DNA from: Brettanomyces bruxellensis | Taxonomy: Eukaryota; Ascomycota; Pichiomycetes; Pichiales; Pichiaceae | Length of the DNA stretch: 64,000 bases | Assembly (NCBI RefSeq): GCF_011074885.1 | Contig: NC_054689.1 | Span: 930,001 to 994,000, forward strand | Direction of reading: 5' to 3' | Shown: one piece after another, positions 22,249 through 32,206 of the stretch | How positions within the stretch are numbered: position 1 is the first letter of the stretch | How the letters are laid out: every line of letters starts with the position of its first letter | The notes under the pieces: model-generated | What the model was told of the DNA's origin: nothing | Seen by the model: only the letters and a program-made list of their open reading frames with translations | The model's database searches: none | Made by a program: the position numbers and the translations under genes

Positions 22249-23604
22249 ATGGCATCAATAGCAATAGAAAGCAAACCGGTTGAAAGATCGAGCCTAACAA
22301 AAGACTTCAAGAAGCAGAAAAGAGAGGATGTCAAACAGGGCATGAAGGATGTGTATGGAGACAACATCAGACTTGCCACATACTCGACAGACTCCGACAT
22401 AGAGCCAATCAAAATGAATTGGTATAACAAGGATCCACTTAAAAGAGGCCCAGTTGTTTGTTCAAGATTTAGAAGTGGACTTACCAAGCACAACGCAATT
22501 GGTGCCCACTCAGGCCCATATTCCATATACCATGCCTTGAGTATCGCCTCCAGGAGGCTGGACCCCCACCATCAGGCAGACTACTCCCAGGCCAATCCAC
22601 CATTCAAGTTCCCACAGGTTCCAGAGTGGAGTGAGCCGGGGAAAATCGTTTCTTTGGATCCATTTGGCCACATGACCCCGTGGTTGTACTCCGGGGTGGA
22701 AAAGAAGGAAAACGTGGAGGTGAGGCCCTCGATGGCAATCACAAAAGCTGTGTTGTCTCTTCCAGAGATCAAGGAAGAGGTCCAGAAGGGCCACCTCAAG
22801 CCAGACGGAAAAATCGTGTTGAATAAAAATGGAGACATGGCATGCACGAAAGTGGCAGTTGACCCAGTCTGGTATCTTCCGGGTGTGGCCGAGAGGCTTG
22901 GAATCAGTGAGGTGGATCTCAGAAGAGCGCTTTTTGAGGATACAAACGGCATGTATCCCGAATTGGTGACCAGACCAGACATCAAGGTGTTTGCACCACC
23001 TATTGGAGGCTGCACAGCATACATTTTCGGTGATCCAGCCAACTTGCACAAGGATGACAAGCGTCTTTCGCTCAGAGTTCACGATGAGTGCTGTAGCTCG
23101 GATGTTTTCCTCTCTGACATCTGCTCGTGCAGATGCTACCTTATATTTGGACTGGTTGAGGCTGCTAAAGAGGCCCAGAAGGGCGGAAATGGCCTCATCT
23201 GCTACTTCAGGAAGGAGGGCAGATGCTTGGGAGAAGTGACCAAGTACATGGTGTACAATGCAAGAAAGAGAACTGGAGATACTGCCAACAACTACTTCCC
23301 AAGAACAGAGAAGATCGCAGGTGTTAAAGATGCCAGATTCCAGGAGTTGATGCCGGACATTCTACACTGGTTTGGAATCCACCGGATCGACAGAATGCTC
23401 TCTATGAGCAACCTGAAGTACGATGCAATTGTGAATTCTGGAATCGACATTGTCGAGAGAGTCGAAATCCCAGACTATCTTCTTCCCGCTGACTGCAAGG
23501 TCGAGATAGATGCCAAGATTGCATCTGGCTACTTCACAAACGGCCACCGGTACACGGAAGAGGAGTTGAAGAAGATCAAGGGAAGAGAGTGGGAGAAGCT
23601 ATGA
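22249..23604 (+). CDS. URC1: Urc1-type GTP cyclohydrolase II-like protein, uracil catabolism
   Basis: This 451-aa protein has an N-terminal GTP_CH_N-type domain (about residues 15-200, including GPYSIYHALSIA and VSLDPFGHMTPW) and a C-terminal GTP cyclohydrolase II domain. That two-part layout marks the fungal/bacterial Urc1 family rather than Rib1, which lacks the first part. The zinc ligands expected for cyclohydrolase II are present: Cys281 in RVHDECC, then Cys292 and Cys294 in DICSCR. EGRCLGEVTKY (around residue 330) corresponds to the substrate-binding QEGRGIGL segment of RibA. In L. kluyveri URC1 is needed to use uracil as a nitrogen source by a pathway distinct from the reductive one. 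No other URC gene is in the window. The ATG is in good context. Confidence 0.88.
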   Translation: MASIAIESKPVERSSLTKDFKKQKREDVKQGMKDVYGDNIRLATYSTDSDIEPIKMNWYNKDPLKRGPVVCSRFRSGLTKHNAIGAHSGPYSIYHALSIASRRLDPHHQADYSQANPPFKFPQVPEWSEPGKIVSLDPFGHMTPWLYSGVEKKENVEVRPSMAITKAVLSLPEIKEEVQKGHLKPDGKIVLNKNGDMACTKVAVDPVWYLPGVAERLGISEVDLRRALFEDTNGMYPELVTRPDIKVFAPPIGGCTAYIFGDPANLHKDDKRLSLRVHDECCSSDVFLSDICSCRCYLIFGLVEAAKEAQKGGNGLICYFRKEGRCLGEVTKYMVYNARKRTGDTANNYFPRTEKIAGVKDARFQELMPDILHWFGIHRIDRMLSMSNLKYDAIVNSGIDIVERVEIPDYLLPADCKVEIDAKIASGYFTNGHRYTEEELKKIKGREWEKL

Positions 23605-24312
23605 TGAGAATATATAGTGAATAAAGAACATTGATTATGAATATAGTAGGGAGGAATGGATTGGGAGAAACTGGGGAGGCGCGTGGTTGACATTTTGGAA
23701 ATGTAATACTCATGCTAAGTGTAGCATTTAGTTGATATAGTGCAGATCAGAGGACACAGGGAGCAGAAATACACATCCGTACACTGTAGCATTGAAGTAA
23801 GGAATACGCTAGTTACAAAATTACATAGTAATAAAGGGTATTGAATACGATCAGGTTTCAAGAAGGTGTTCAAGATGATATCCAAGTATATTCAAGTACA
23901 TTCAAGTATTCAAGAAGAGATATTTCTACACGTGATACCTGTGATAGAGTATGTAAGCATATCGCGGAAGTCGGCCTTAACCTAGGCTGCACAGCCTCGT
24001 CTGGCCCCTTTGGCTGAGTTTTAAAAGAGGAAAGAAAAATGTAGAGCAGCGAGAATTTAAATTTTTATGCTTGAAATTGAATCTGAATCGGAGGTGGTCA
24101 ACAGGTCTGAGTGAAAAAGAGATATTAGCTAATTGTCATCAAACCAAGACATTAGAGCCAATCCGAGTATCAATTGCACTGTCCGGGAAGGACCAAAAGA
24201 TTTTAGAAATATAAAAGCCGGGAATTTGAATAATCTGGCTGTCTGTTGATAGCGTTGAACGCGAAGTTAATTACGTGTATAGAAGTGCAAGCAGGTTGAA
24301 TATTTGATTGAC
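23605..24312. other. Intergenic region between URC1 and SEC7
   Basis: There is no gene. Near 23864-23925 the words TTCAAG and CAAGTA(T/C)ATT repeat several times. ATCACGTG is present on the minus strand at 23929-23936, a Cbf1-type site 380 bp before the SEC7 ATG. Confidence 0.5.
23864..23925. repeat. Short degenerate repeat downstream of URC1
   Basis: TTCAAGTA and CAAGTATATTCAAGTACATT words repeat over about 60 bp, roughly 260 bp after the URC1 stop codon. Confidence 0.55.
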
Positions 24313-27300
24313 ATGACCCAAAGTGAGGCAGTGAACTCTTCTAACGGGGAGAAGATAGATAAGGAGATGCCTATTAAGGAGGTTCCAGAGGCTGGTGAGA
24401 AGGGAAGTAGAAAAGAAGAAACCAAGGCAGAAGAGACTAAAGATGAGGCTAAAGATGAAGAAAATGAGAAGTCCAAAGATGAAGTGCTTAAAGCTGAGGA
24501 GACCAAGGATAAAGAGACTACAGACAAAGAGACTAAAAATGAGGAAACTAAAGCTGAGGAAACGAAAGATGAGAAGTCTAAAGATGAGGAGCCTAAAAAT
24601 GAAGAGCCTCAAGATGAAGAGCCTAAAGATGAAGAGCCTAAAGATGAAGAGCCTAAAAATAAAGAGCCTCAAGATGAAGAGCCACAAGATAAAGAGCCTA
24701 AAGATGAAGAAAACAATGTTATCAAAAATAACCAATCTGATATTGCAGCAAAAGCACCAAATGGAACAGGCAGGAACAGATCATCAACCTCAAGCTCCTA
24801 CACCATTAATGAAGCAGCTGGAATCACCTTTCTCAAAGATACTCTAGAGAAGTTAATAGCAATCAAAGAAATCGCAAAAAAGCAGAAAGAACTCGTGGCT
24901 TCGGCAAAGGAGGCAATCAAGATATTGGAATCGGGAGAGATACCCCCGGAAGCGAAGATATTTGATCCTTTAAAGCGGGCCTGCGAACAGAAGAACATTG
25001 AGGGCCGAATTTTGGCATTGGACTGCTTGGGAAAAATCTTCACGTTCAATATTTTCAACAGCAAGGTGTATGTTGAGTACCGGCAGGGAAAGGAGAGTGG
25101 TGCAGAGGTGGAATCTGCCTCTGAGGGAGCAGAGGGCGGCAAGGTTCCGCTTATCGATGCGCTTATCGGGGTGATAAGCACTTGCTTTGATGGAGAAGGT
25201 ACGGATGAGAGGGTAGAACTTCAGATAATCCGCGTTCTTACTGCTGCAGTTGTGAACAAGGCGATGCCGGTTCATGGGAAGGCACTTCTGCAGGCTGTGC
25301 GGCAGCTTTACAACATATTTTTGCTTTCTTTATCGCCTGCGAATCAGGGGATAGCACAGGCGACATTGATGCAGGTTGTGAGTATGGTGTTTGATAGGGT
25401 TAGCAAGGGGATAAAGGAGGGAGAAGAAAGAGGAGAAGATAAGGAAGGAGGAGAAGAAGAAGAAGAAGAAGAAGAAGAAGGAGAAGATAAAGAAGGAAAA
25501 GAAGAAGTTATAGGAGAAGATAAAGAAGGAAACGATAAAGAAGGAAAAGAAGAAGTTAAAGATGGAAAAGATCATGAAGATAATGATAAAGATAAAGATA
25601 ATGAAGGAATAGATACCACCCCTAACAATCTCCCTATAACCCTCAAACAAATGCAACAGGTGCCTAAAGACGTCCTAAAACTGACAGAAGACACTGCAGA
25701 CAACGACCTTGACACGTGGACCAGAGACGCGTTCCTCATCCTGCGTTCGATGTGCAACTTGTCGGCAAAGACGATCGAGAACGAGGCGGTGGACATGAGG
25801 TCGCACGCAATGCGGTCGAAGCTGATCTCCTTGTACATCGTGTACTTCGCAATGAAGAACAACGGCGACCTGATGAGAAGCGGGCGGTGCAAGGTGGGGA
25901 AAACACGGTTTGTGGACGCGATCAAGAAGCATATCTGCCTGGTTCTGTCACGAAACTCATCCTCACAGATCGGCCCAGTGTACGAGGTGGCCCTGGAGAT
26001 ATTCTGGCAGATGGTGAGCCGGCACAGGGAGCAGTTCAAGTACGAGATAGCGGTGTTCTTCGAGGAGGTGTACCGGCCAATCAGCGAGATGCAGGCGTCG
26101 ACGGCCCACCAAAAGCGGTATTTGCTGCATGTGGTGGCCGATAGGCTTTGCCGGGACGGCAATGCGTTGGTGGAGTTGTACTTGAACTACGACTGCGACG
26201 CGGCGATGCCGAATCTGTGTGAGGAGGTGGTGAACCTGCTTGCCCGGCACGCGGTGGCCCGGGTGGACGCCACACCGGGGCAACGGCTGGCCTACCGGGA
26301 GAGTCTTACGCGGGGGCTGGCCACGTACGGCGTGGAGGCCGTGCCGGAGCTCAGCACGAACCGGCTGGCGAGCCGGGCGCCTGTGCCTGAGTCGGAGGCC
26401 CGGTACCCGGTGGGGTATGCGTTGAAGATGTGTGCGATAGGGGGGTTGGTGAGGTTTTTGGAGAGTATAGGTGGCGACGGTGGCGCAACCACCGGAGCCT
26501 TTGAAGCAGAAGGTGAAGAAAGTGAAAGTGGAAGAGATGATAAAGGAAGAGATGATATAGGAAATGGTAATAAAGGAAGCGGTAATGAAAATGGCTTGGC
26601 GAGTATTGCCAGCACAGCGACAAGTGCGGTGAGTATAGCCAGCAGAGAAGGAGAGGAAAACACAAACTCACCAAGTATTCACTCCGATAGATACTCGCAA
26701 AGCATTCACTCAGATAGATACTCACAAAGCATCAGCTCGGTTGCAAACTCCAACACCCCGTGGGACTCCAGCAAAATCAAGAAAACAGCATTTCTCGAAT
26801 GCGTCCGGCAGTTCCAGTTCTCGCCGAAGAAAGGACTCAAGTCGTTCGCAGCAAACAACTTTCTTCCCGACTCGGCCCCAGAAACGGTGGCCCGGTTCCT
26901 GTTGGATACGAAAGCGCTCGACAAATCGGCAATCGGCGAGTTCCTCGGGTCCGGAGATGACCGAAACGTGGCAATCATGCACGCGTTCGTGGACCGGATG
27001 GACTTCCGGGGCATGCAGTTCATGCAGGCGTTGCGTGGGTTCTTGCAGCACTTCCGTCTCCCCGGGGAGTCGCAGAAGATCGACCGGTTCATGCTCAAGT
27101 TCGCGGAGAAGTACGTTTCCGACAACCCGGGCAGCTTTGCCAACGCAGACACGGTGTACGTGCTCTCGTACTCAGTGGTGATGCTCAACACGGACCTCCA
27201 CTCGCCGCAGGTCAAGCAGCGGATGACCCTCGAGGAGTTTGTTCGGAACAACCGCGGCATTGACGACGGCAGCGACTTGGACCGGGGGCTGCTTGAGGGT

Positions 27301-30132
27301 ATCTACCGGGACATCCAGGAGCACGAGATCGTGCTGGACAGCGAGCGGGGGCTGCGGACCGCGGTGGAGTCCGGCGTGGAGGCCGGGCTGGGCAGCCCGG
27401 TGCAGTCTGGGGCCCCAGGTGGCATACCGGGAGCGTCCGCGTTGCTTTTCGGTGTCAGCAGGAGCCTCGCCCGGCAGGCGTACGAGCGGGCATCGCGTGA
27501 GATGGCCAGCAACACGGAGCGGGCCGTGCAATCACTCGGGGAGGCACGGGGCGGCCCTGGGGCAGCCGGCGAGGCCCCAGGGGAGTCCGTGCCGCGGTTC
27601 TACCGCGTGCCACCCGGTACGGACACCAGGGAGTACGCCCGGTCGATGTTCGGCAACCTGTGGATGTCATTTCTTGCCGCGTTGACCCCGCCATTCAAGG
27701 AGTACGACGACACGGACACGGCCAAGCTGCTCTTGCAGGGCATGAGGCTGTCGATCCACCTCGCGTGCGTCCTGGGCGTCGACTACGCCCGGACCTCGTT
27801 CATGCGGGCCCTCGTGCAGTTCACCTGCATCAACAGCCCGGCAGATATCTCCGGCAAGTGCGTCGACGCCGTGTGCACGCTGCTCGACGTGGCCATCGCC
27901 GACCAGAACGCCTTGAAGACGTCCTGGCGGTTGGTGTTTGTGGTTATTTCGCAGGTCGAGCGGTTGAGGCTGCTTTCGCGGGGGGTTGACGCTGTTCCCG
28001 ATCTTCTGCAGGCGCGGATTGAGGGGGAAAGTGAAGTTAATAGGAATAGTAGCAGCTCCTCCCCCCAGAAAATCCATCCCGACTCTGCAGCCAGGCTCAA
28101 CTCTACCCACATGGACGTGGCCATCGACCAGGTGTTCGCCAAAAGCTCGCAGATCCACGGAGACGCGATCTTCGACTTCCTCGCCGGACTCAGCGAGGTC
28201 GCCAGAGAGGAGATCAACTCGTCCGCACACAGCCCCGAGCCCCGGATGTTCTCGCTCCAGAAGTTGGTCGACGTGTGCTACTACAACATGGGCCGGATCA
28301 GGGTGCAGTGGTCCGCCATGTGGGCCGTGCTCAACGAGACGTTCAGCGAGTTCGGCTGCAACGACAACCGTGCCGTGTGCTTCTTTGCCATCGACTCACT
28401 CCGCCAGATGGCCGTCCGGTTCTTCTCCATCGACGAGTTGGCCCACTTCAAGTTCCAGAAGGACTTCTTGCAGCCCTTCAGCTACATCATCCGCCACAAC
28501 TCCGACGTCCAGGTCCGCGACATGGTGCTCGACTGCGTCCACTACTTGGTGGCCAAGAACTCCGCCACCATCCGCTCCGGCTGGGCCTCCTTGCTCGGCA
28601 TTTTGACCGATGCTGCCGTCAACGACGACGAAGAGGCCTTTGTGTCCAAGGGCTTCCGGTACGCCAGCTCCATCTGCCACCACCACCTCGCCCAGGTCCG
28701 TGCCCAGGAGGCGTTCGGTGCTCTCGTTGTCTGCCTCACCGAGTACGCCAAGAACGACCGGTTCCAGAAGGTCAGTCTCCAGGCTCTCCACGACATTCGC
28801 GGGCTCGTGGGTGTCGTGGGTGCCACTGAGGGCCCGGAAACCACCCCAGACTCCTGGTTCAACCTCCTCTACGCGTTCCACGACGTCATCATGGAGGGCG
28901 AGGACCTCGAGGTCCGAGCACAGGCCTTGGACGACTTGTTCAACACCCTCCTCAAGTACGGCTCGTCCTTCGACCGCGACTTCTGGTACCGCATCAGCAA
29001 CCAGATCCTCTTCCCGATCTTCGCCATCCTCAGCCAGCACTGGCAGCTCTCCACCAACCAGGAGGACCTCTGGGTCTGGCTCTCGTCCACCCTCATCCAG
29101 GCCTTGCGGAGGATGATCACGCTTTTCACCACCTTCTATCCCACACTCTGCGGCATGCTTGATGGCTACTTGAACCTTCTAGTGTCCTGCATCTGCCAGG
29201 AGAACGAGACCATCTCCAAGGTGGGCATCTCCTGCCTCCAGGAGCTTCTTTTGAGCAACATTCTGCGCTTTGCCGATGCCCAGTGGGTGCAGATCGACAA
29301 GACTTTTGCCAAGCTGTTTGCTCTGACCCGGGCCACCGAGCTGTTTGAGGCTGATCCGAAGCAGAGCGTGCCTTCGTTGACTGTGGGGGAGGAAGAGAGC
29401 GAGGAAGAAGATGATGAAGAGAGCGAGGAGGAAGAGGAAAATGATGAGAGCGTGGAGGAAGATGAAAATGAATCCCAACAGAACGACAACATCAACTCTC
29501 TCTCTATGTCAAGACAGAAGTCCACCATCGTCATCAAGTGCGTCCTCCAACTTCACATGATCCAGACCCTCTCTGAGTTGTTCGATAACGACTCCTTCTA
29601 CTCCAACACCCCCGTTCCTCACCTGCTCAACCTGGCAGAGCTTCTTTTCCAATCCTACGACTTTGCCCGCAGCTTCAACCTCGATTACAACTTGCGTGTC
29701 CGGCTTTGGAACTCCGGCGTCACCGACAAGCTCCCCAACTTGCTGAAACAGGAGACTTCCGCCGTCGGTGTCTTCATCAGCATCAGCTTCAGGCTATACA
29801 GCGACGTGCAAAAAACTGACTCTGCAACCAGAAAAACTATCGGCACCAGACTCATGCCATTGAGTGTCACGCTTTTGCACAGATACGCCCAGTTCGATGA
29901 GCAAGAACAGGCTAGAAGCATCCAGAATTGGGTCCCTGTGGTTGTCGAAACTGTCCAGGCCTGCACGGAAATGGATCCCGACGATTTCCGCACCGTTTGC
30001 CCAATGGTCTACGACTACGTCTTGGCGATATTCGATAAATCCATCGATCAGAACCTCAGACTGTCTTTGCACGATTTCTTCGCCCGGGTGGGTTCTATCT
30101 ACCTGGAAAAACACCAAGTTAGAACTAAGTAA
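24313..30132 (+). CDS. SEC7: Sec7, trans-Golgi guanine-nucleotide exchange factor for Arf
   Basis: A ~1939-aa protein, close to S. cerevisiae Sec7 (2009 aa). The first ~155 residues are a charged low-complexity tail with tandem EPKDEE-like repeats. The DCB region follows, with a second Glu/Gly/Lys-rich insert at ~370-440. The HUS box with NYDCD is at ~625, the Sec7 catalytic domain at ~816-1010, then HDS domains (SKGFRYASSICHHH and following), with an acidic stretch at ~1695-1725. The catalytic glutamate finger is Glu919 in RLPGESQK. Sec7 activates Arf1/2 on trans-Golgi membranes and drives cisternal maturation. The frame extends three codons upstream to a TTG; ATG at 24313 is chosen. Conserved domains are GC-rich, while the inserts are AT-rich and repetitive, which suggests the inserts change quickly. 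Confidence 0.96.
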   Translation: MTQSEAVNSSNGEKIDKEMPIKEVPEAGEKGSRKEETKAEETKDEAKDEENEKSKDEVLKAEETKDKETTDKETKNEETKAEETKDEKSKDEEPKNEEPQDEEPKDEEPKDEEPKNKEPQDEEPQDKEPKDEENNVIKNNQSDIAAKAPNGTGRNRSSTSSSYTINEAAGITFLKDTLEKLIAIKEIAKKQKELVASAKEAIKILESGEIPPEAKIFDPLKRACEQKNIEGRILALDCLGKIFTFNIFNSKVYVEYRQGKESGAEVESASEGAEGGKVPLIDALIGVISTCFDGEGTDERVELQIIRVLTAAVVNKAMPVHGKALLQAVRQLYNIFLLSLSPANQGIAQATLMQVVSMVFDRVSKGIKEGEERGEDKEGGEEEEEEEEEGEDKEGKEEVIGEDKEGNDKEGKEEVKDGKDHEDNDKDKDNEGIDTTPNNLPITLKQMQQVPKDVLKLTEDTADNDLDTWTRDAFLILRSMCNLSAKTIENEAVDMRSHAMRSKLISLYIVYFAMKNNGDLMRSGRCKVGKTRFVDAIKKHICLVLSRNSSSQIGPVYEVALEIFWQMVSRHREQFKYEIAVFFEEVYRPISEMQASTAHQKRYLLHVVADRLCRDGNALVELYLNYDCDAAMPNLCEEVVNLLARHAVARVDATPGQRLAYRESLTRGLATYGVEAVPELSTNRLASRAPVPESEARYPVGYALKMCAIGGLVRFLESIGGDGGATTGAFEAEGEESESGRDDKGRDDIGNGNKGSGNENGLASIASTATSAVSIASREGEENTNSPSIHSDRYSQSIHSDRYSQSISSVANSNTPWDSSKIKKTAFLECVRQFQFSPKKGLKSFAANNFLPDSAPETVARFLLDTKALDKSAIGEFLGSGDDRNVAIMHAFVDRMDFRGMQFMQALRGFLQHFRLPGESQKIDRFMLKFAEKYVSDNPGSFANADTVYVLSYSVVMLNTDLHSPQVKQRMTLEEFVRNNRGIDDGSDLDRGLLEGIYRDIQEHEIVLDSERGLRTAVESGVEAGLGSPVQSGAPGGIPGASALLFGVSRSLARQAYERASREMASNTERAVQSLGEARGGPGAAGEAPGESVPRFYRVPPGTDTREYARSMFGNLWMSFLAALTPPFKEYDDTDTAKLLLQGMRLSIHLACVLGVDYARTSFMRALVQFTCINSPADISGKCVDAVCTLLDVAIADQNALKTSWRLVFVVISQVERLRLLSRGVDAVPDLLQARIEGESEVNRNSSSSSPQKIHPDSAARLNSTHMDVAIDQVFAKSSQIHGDAIFDFLAGLSEVAREEINSSAHSPEPRMFSLQKLVDVCYYNMGRIRVQWSAMWAVLNETFSEFGCNDNRAVCFFAIDSLRQMAVRFFSIDELAHFKFQKDFLQPFSYIIRHNSDVQVRDMVLDCVHYLVAKNSATIRSGWASLLGILTDAAVNDDEEAFVSKGFRYASSICHHHLAQVRAQEAFGALVVCLTEYAKNDRFQKVSLQALHDIRGLVGVVGATEGPETTPDSWFNLLYAFHDVIMEGEDLEVRAQALDDLFNTLLKYGSSFDRDFWYRISNQILFPIFAILSQHWQLSTNQEDLWVWLSSTLIQALRRMITLFTTFYPTLCGMLDGYLNLLVSCICQENETISKVGISCLQELLLSNILRFADAQWVQIDKTFAKLFALTRATELFEADPKQSVPSLTVGEEESEEEDDEESEEEEENDESVEEDENESQQNDNINSLSMSRQKSTIVIKCVLQLHMIQTLSELFDNDSFYSNTPVPHLLNLAELLFQSYDFARSFNLDYNLRVRLWNSGVTDKLPNLLKQETSAVGVFISISFRLYSDVQKTDSATRKTIGTRLMPLSVTLLHRYAQFDEQEQARSIQNWVPVVVETVQACTEMDPDDFRTVCPMVYDYVLAIFDKSIDQNLRLSLHDFFARVGSIYLEKHQVRTK
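24540..24710. repeat. Coding minisatellite in the SEC7 N-terminal tail
   Basis: Tandem 15- to 18-bp units close to GAAGAGCCTAAAGATGAA encode repeated EPKDEE/EPQDEE. Such in-frame repeats commonly vary in length between strains. Confidence 0.8.
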
Positions 30133-30675
30133 TTTCCTGCTTAATAGTATGTGTATATTTGTTGCAATTGTAGACCTGTACTGTCTATAGTGTATACCAT
30201 TGCCTACTACTAGTATATGCCATTTATTACACTAGTATATGCCATACTGCACTGGTATATGCCATACTGCACTGGTATATACCATTTACTGCACTAGTAT
30301 TTACCATTTGGCTACACTCTGGTATTTTCCATTTGCTATACTCTGGTATATGCCATTTTCTGCACTGATATATGCCATTTACTGCACTGATATATGCCAT
30401 TTGCTACACTCCATTTACTGCACTCTCTCCCTACCGGGCCCTCCGCGGTAAAGCTACCGGGAAAATTTTAATTGCTCCCTGCTCGAGCTGCTTTTCTTTT
30501 TTTTTTTTTGTTCTTTTTTCACAAACTTTTTCACCCTGTCCACTTTTTCGTGGCCTTGGTTTTTTTCTTGTGTCACTTGAAACCTTTTCTGCACATCCCA
30601 TAAATCTCTTCTTTTCCCCCCTTTCACCTTGAACCTTTTCACATCAACTGTACAATAACTGAATACATCATCAAG
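30133..30675. other. Intergenic region, SEC7 3' flank and STM1 promoter
   Basis: The first part is a tandem repeat (listed). The STM1 side has a GC-rich block at 30431-30461 where CTACCGGG occurs twice (30431-30438 and 30454-30461) on either side of CCGCGGTAA (30443-30451). This is followed by GAAAATTTT, which is close to the RRPE element bound by Stb3, and then by a long pyrimidine-rich leader. Confidence 0.55.
30195..30425. repeat. About 20-bp tandem repeat downstream of SEC7
   Basis: Roughly ten degenerate copies of a unit close to CTGCACTGGTATATGCCATT start about 60 bp after the SEC7 stop codon. The word TATATGCCAT is the best conserved part. Confidence 0.85.
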
Positions 30676-32206
30676 ATGTCTAACAACAAAGTATGTTCGC
30701 ACCAGCTTTCCGTTTTTCCGCACACGGTCACATATTATTGATATTATTGCGTCACATGACTTCTCCCCCCCCCCCCCCCCCACACTGCTGCACAGTATCT
30801 ATTTTCACATTTCATCACATGGGTGTTTTTAAGGAAATTGTCCACGGAGTTGCAGAATGCTATATCAGGCCACAATATAGTATGGGATGGCAGTAGAGTA
30901 GGTTCCACTGCTTGGTTTGTGCTATATTCGACAGGATGCAGCGTAGTGCACCTTGCGCTTTTTTTTTGTCCCAAGAACAAAAATTCACTCACAAAATTAG
31001 TGTGCACCTTTCTCCACCGAGCAAAAATTTTTCACATTGATGAGTGATGAGCGAGGGGAGGGTTCGAGGAGAAAACAATCCGATTGATTTTATTTAGGAC
31101 ACCAGTGATAATTTATTTAAATCACCATTAGTGATATTTAACAATTAGTGATATTTAACTGCTATTAGTGATATTTAACTGCTATTAGTGATATTTAACT
31201 GCTATCAGTGTTATTTTATTTATCATTATTTAGTTGCAACGTGCCGGATCCTTCAAAGACCATCTACTAACCAAATCAACACATCAAACAGAATCTATAC
31301 GATTTGTTGGGCAACGACGTCGTCGACGAGGACGAGAAGCCATTTGTGGCCTCGAAAGAGGTGGTGAAGCCTCAAAAATCGACCAAGAAGTCGGGCGTTC
31401 CACCAAAAGCCGACAAGTCAAAGGCTAGAAAGAACAGAGCTCCAAAGTTCACCGGAAACGAGGCCGGACTCAAGCACACGAACAAAAACAGATCGGTCGA
31501 GGGCCCAAGAGTGACCAGAAGAAAGGGAGGCAAGTCAAAGCAAGATGACAGACACTCGAAGACCGGCAGAAGTGAAACTTCAAAGGCTGAGAGATCGAAG
31601 CTTGGAGATGAGGCCAGTGCCCAGATTGAAGGAGAGCAGGACGCCAAGCACGAAAAAGCAGAGGATGAAGAGGAAGAGGAGGAGGAGGAGGACACCACCC
31701 AGTACAGGGGCTTTGAAGATTACTTCAAGGAGGTGAAGCAGCAGCGTGAAAGCTTGGCTGCACACCCTAAGGTGAGTGCCAAGCCAGAGGACATTCCTGC
31801 CGACGAGCTGATCGTCAAGAAGGAGGAGTTCCTGATTGCTCCAACCTCCACCAAGAAGCTCAGAAGCAGAGCCAGAAAGGAGAAGAAGGTCTTGGATATC
31901 GACATCACCGTTGCTCCGGAGAACGCCGACGGCTTCGATCCAAACCACAGGGGCGACAGAAGAGGCCCAAGAGGCCCAAGAGCCGACCGTGGTGACAGAA
32001 GAGGTGGTAGAGGAGGAAGAGATGACAGAAGAGGCGGTAGAGGTGGTAGAGGTGGTAGAGGAGGCAGATCCTTCAGAGGAAGAGGCCCAAGAGCCCCAAG
32101 ATCCTCCAGGGATGCTGCCAAGTCCGCCAAGCCTGCCAAGTCTGCTTCCAAGTCCGCTTCCAAGCCTGTCAACAAGTTGACCGAGGAGAACTTCCCATCT
32201 CTATGA
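30676..32206 (+). CDS. STM1: Stm1, ribosome-preservation factor (spliced, two exons)
   Basis: Exon 1 is 30676-30690 (ATG, five codons, MSNNK) and exon 2 is 31292-32206, giving 309 aa. The junction reads MSNNK-NLYDLLGNDV, matching MSN-FDLLGNDV of S. cerevisiae Stm1. Further matches are KARKNR, GNEAGLK and RRKGGKSKQDDRHSKTGR. Stm1 binds 80S ribosomes, blocks the mRNA channel in starvation and protects ribosomes, and it is also linked to TORC1 and telomeres. The middle holds a Glu run (residues ~129-136) and a conserved acidic/aromatic stretch (YRGFEDYFKE). The last ~80 residues are RGG/RGD-rich (RGGRGGRDDRRGG), more like human SERBP1 than budding-yeast Stm1. Exon 2 alone lacks an ATG, which is why the splice is needed. 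Confidence 0.93.
30691..31291 (+). other. STM1 intron (601 nt)
   Basis: The donor is GTATGT at 30691, the branch point TACTAAC at 31265-31271, and the acceptor AACAG ends at 31291. These are perfect yeast splice signals. A very short first exon followed by a long intron is typical of yeast ribosomal-protein-type genes. The intron carries GTCACATG (30751-30758, Cbf1 type), a run of 17 C (30765-30781) and a 20-bp tandem repeat. I could not find a convincing snoRNA. Confidence 0.9.
31127..31215. repeat. 20-bp tandem repeat inside the STM1 intron
   Basis: Three perfect copies of ATTAGTGATATTTAACTGCT (31144-31203) are flanked by partial or diverged copies on both sides. The array ends about 50 bp before the branch point. 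Confidence 0.9.

Noticed and set aside
31036..31060. TGATGAGTGATGAG in the STM1 intron as a snoRNA C box
   Set aside because: No CTGA D box follows within a plausible distance.
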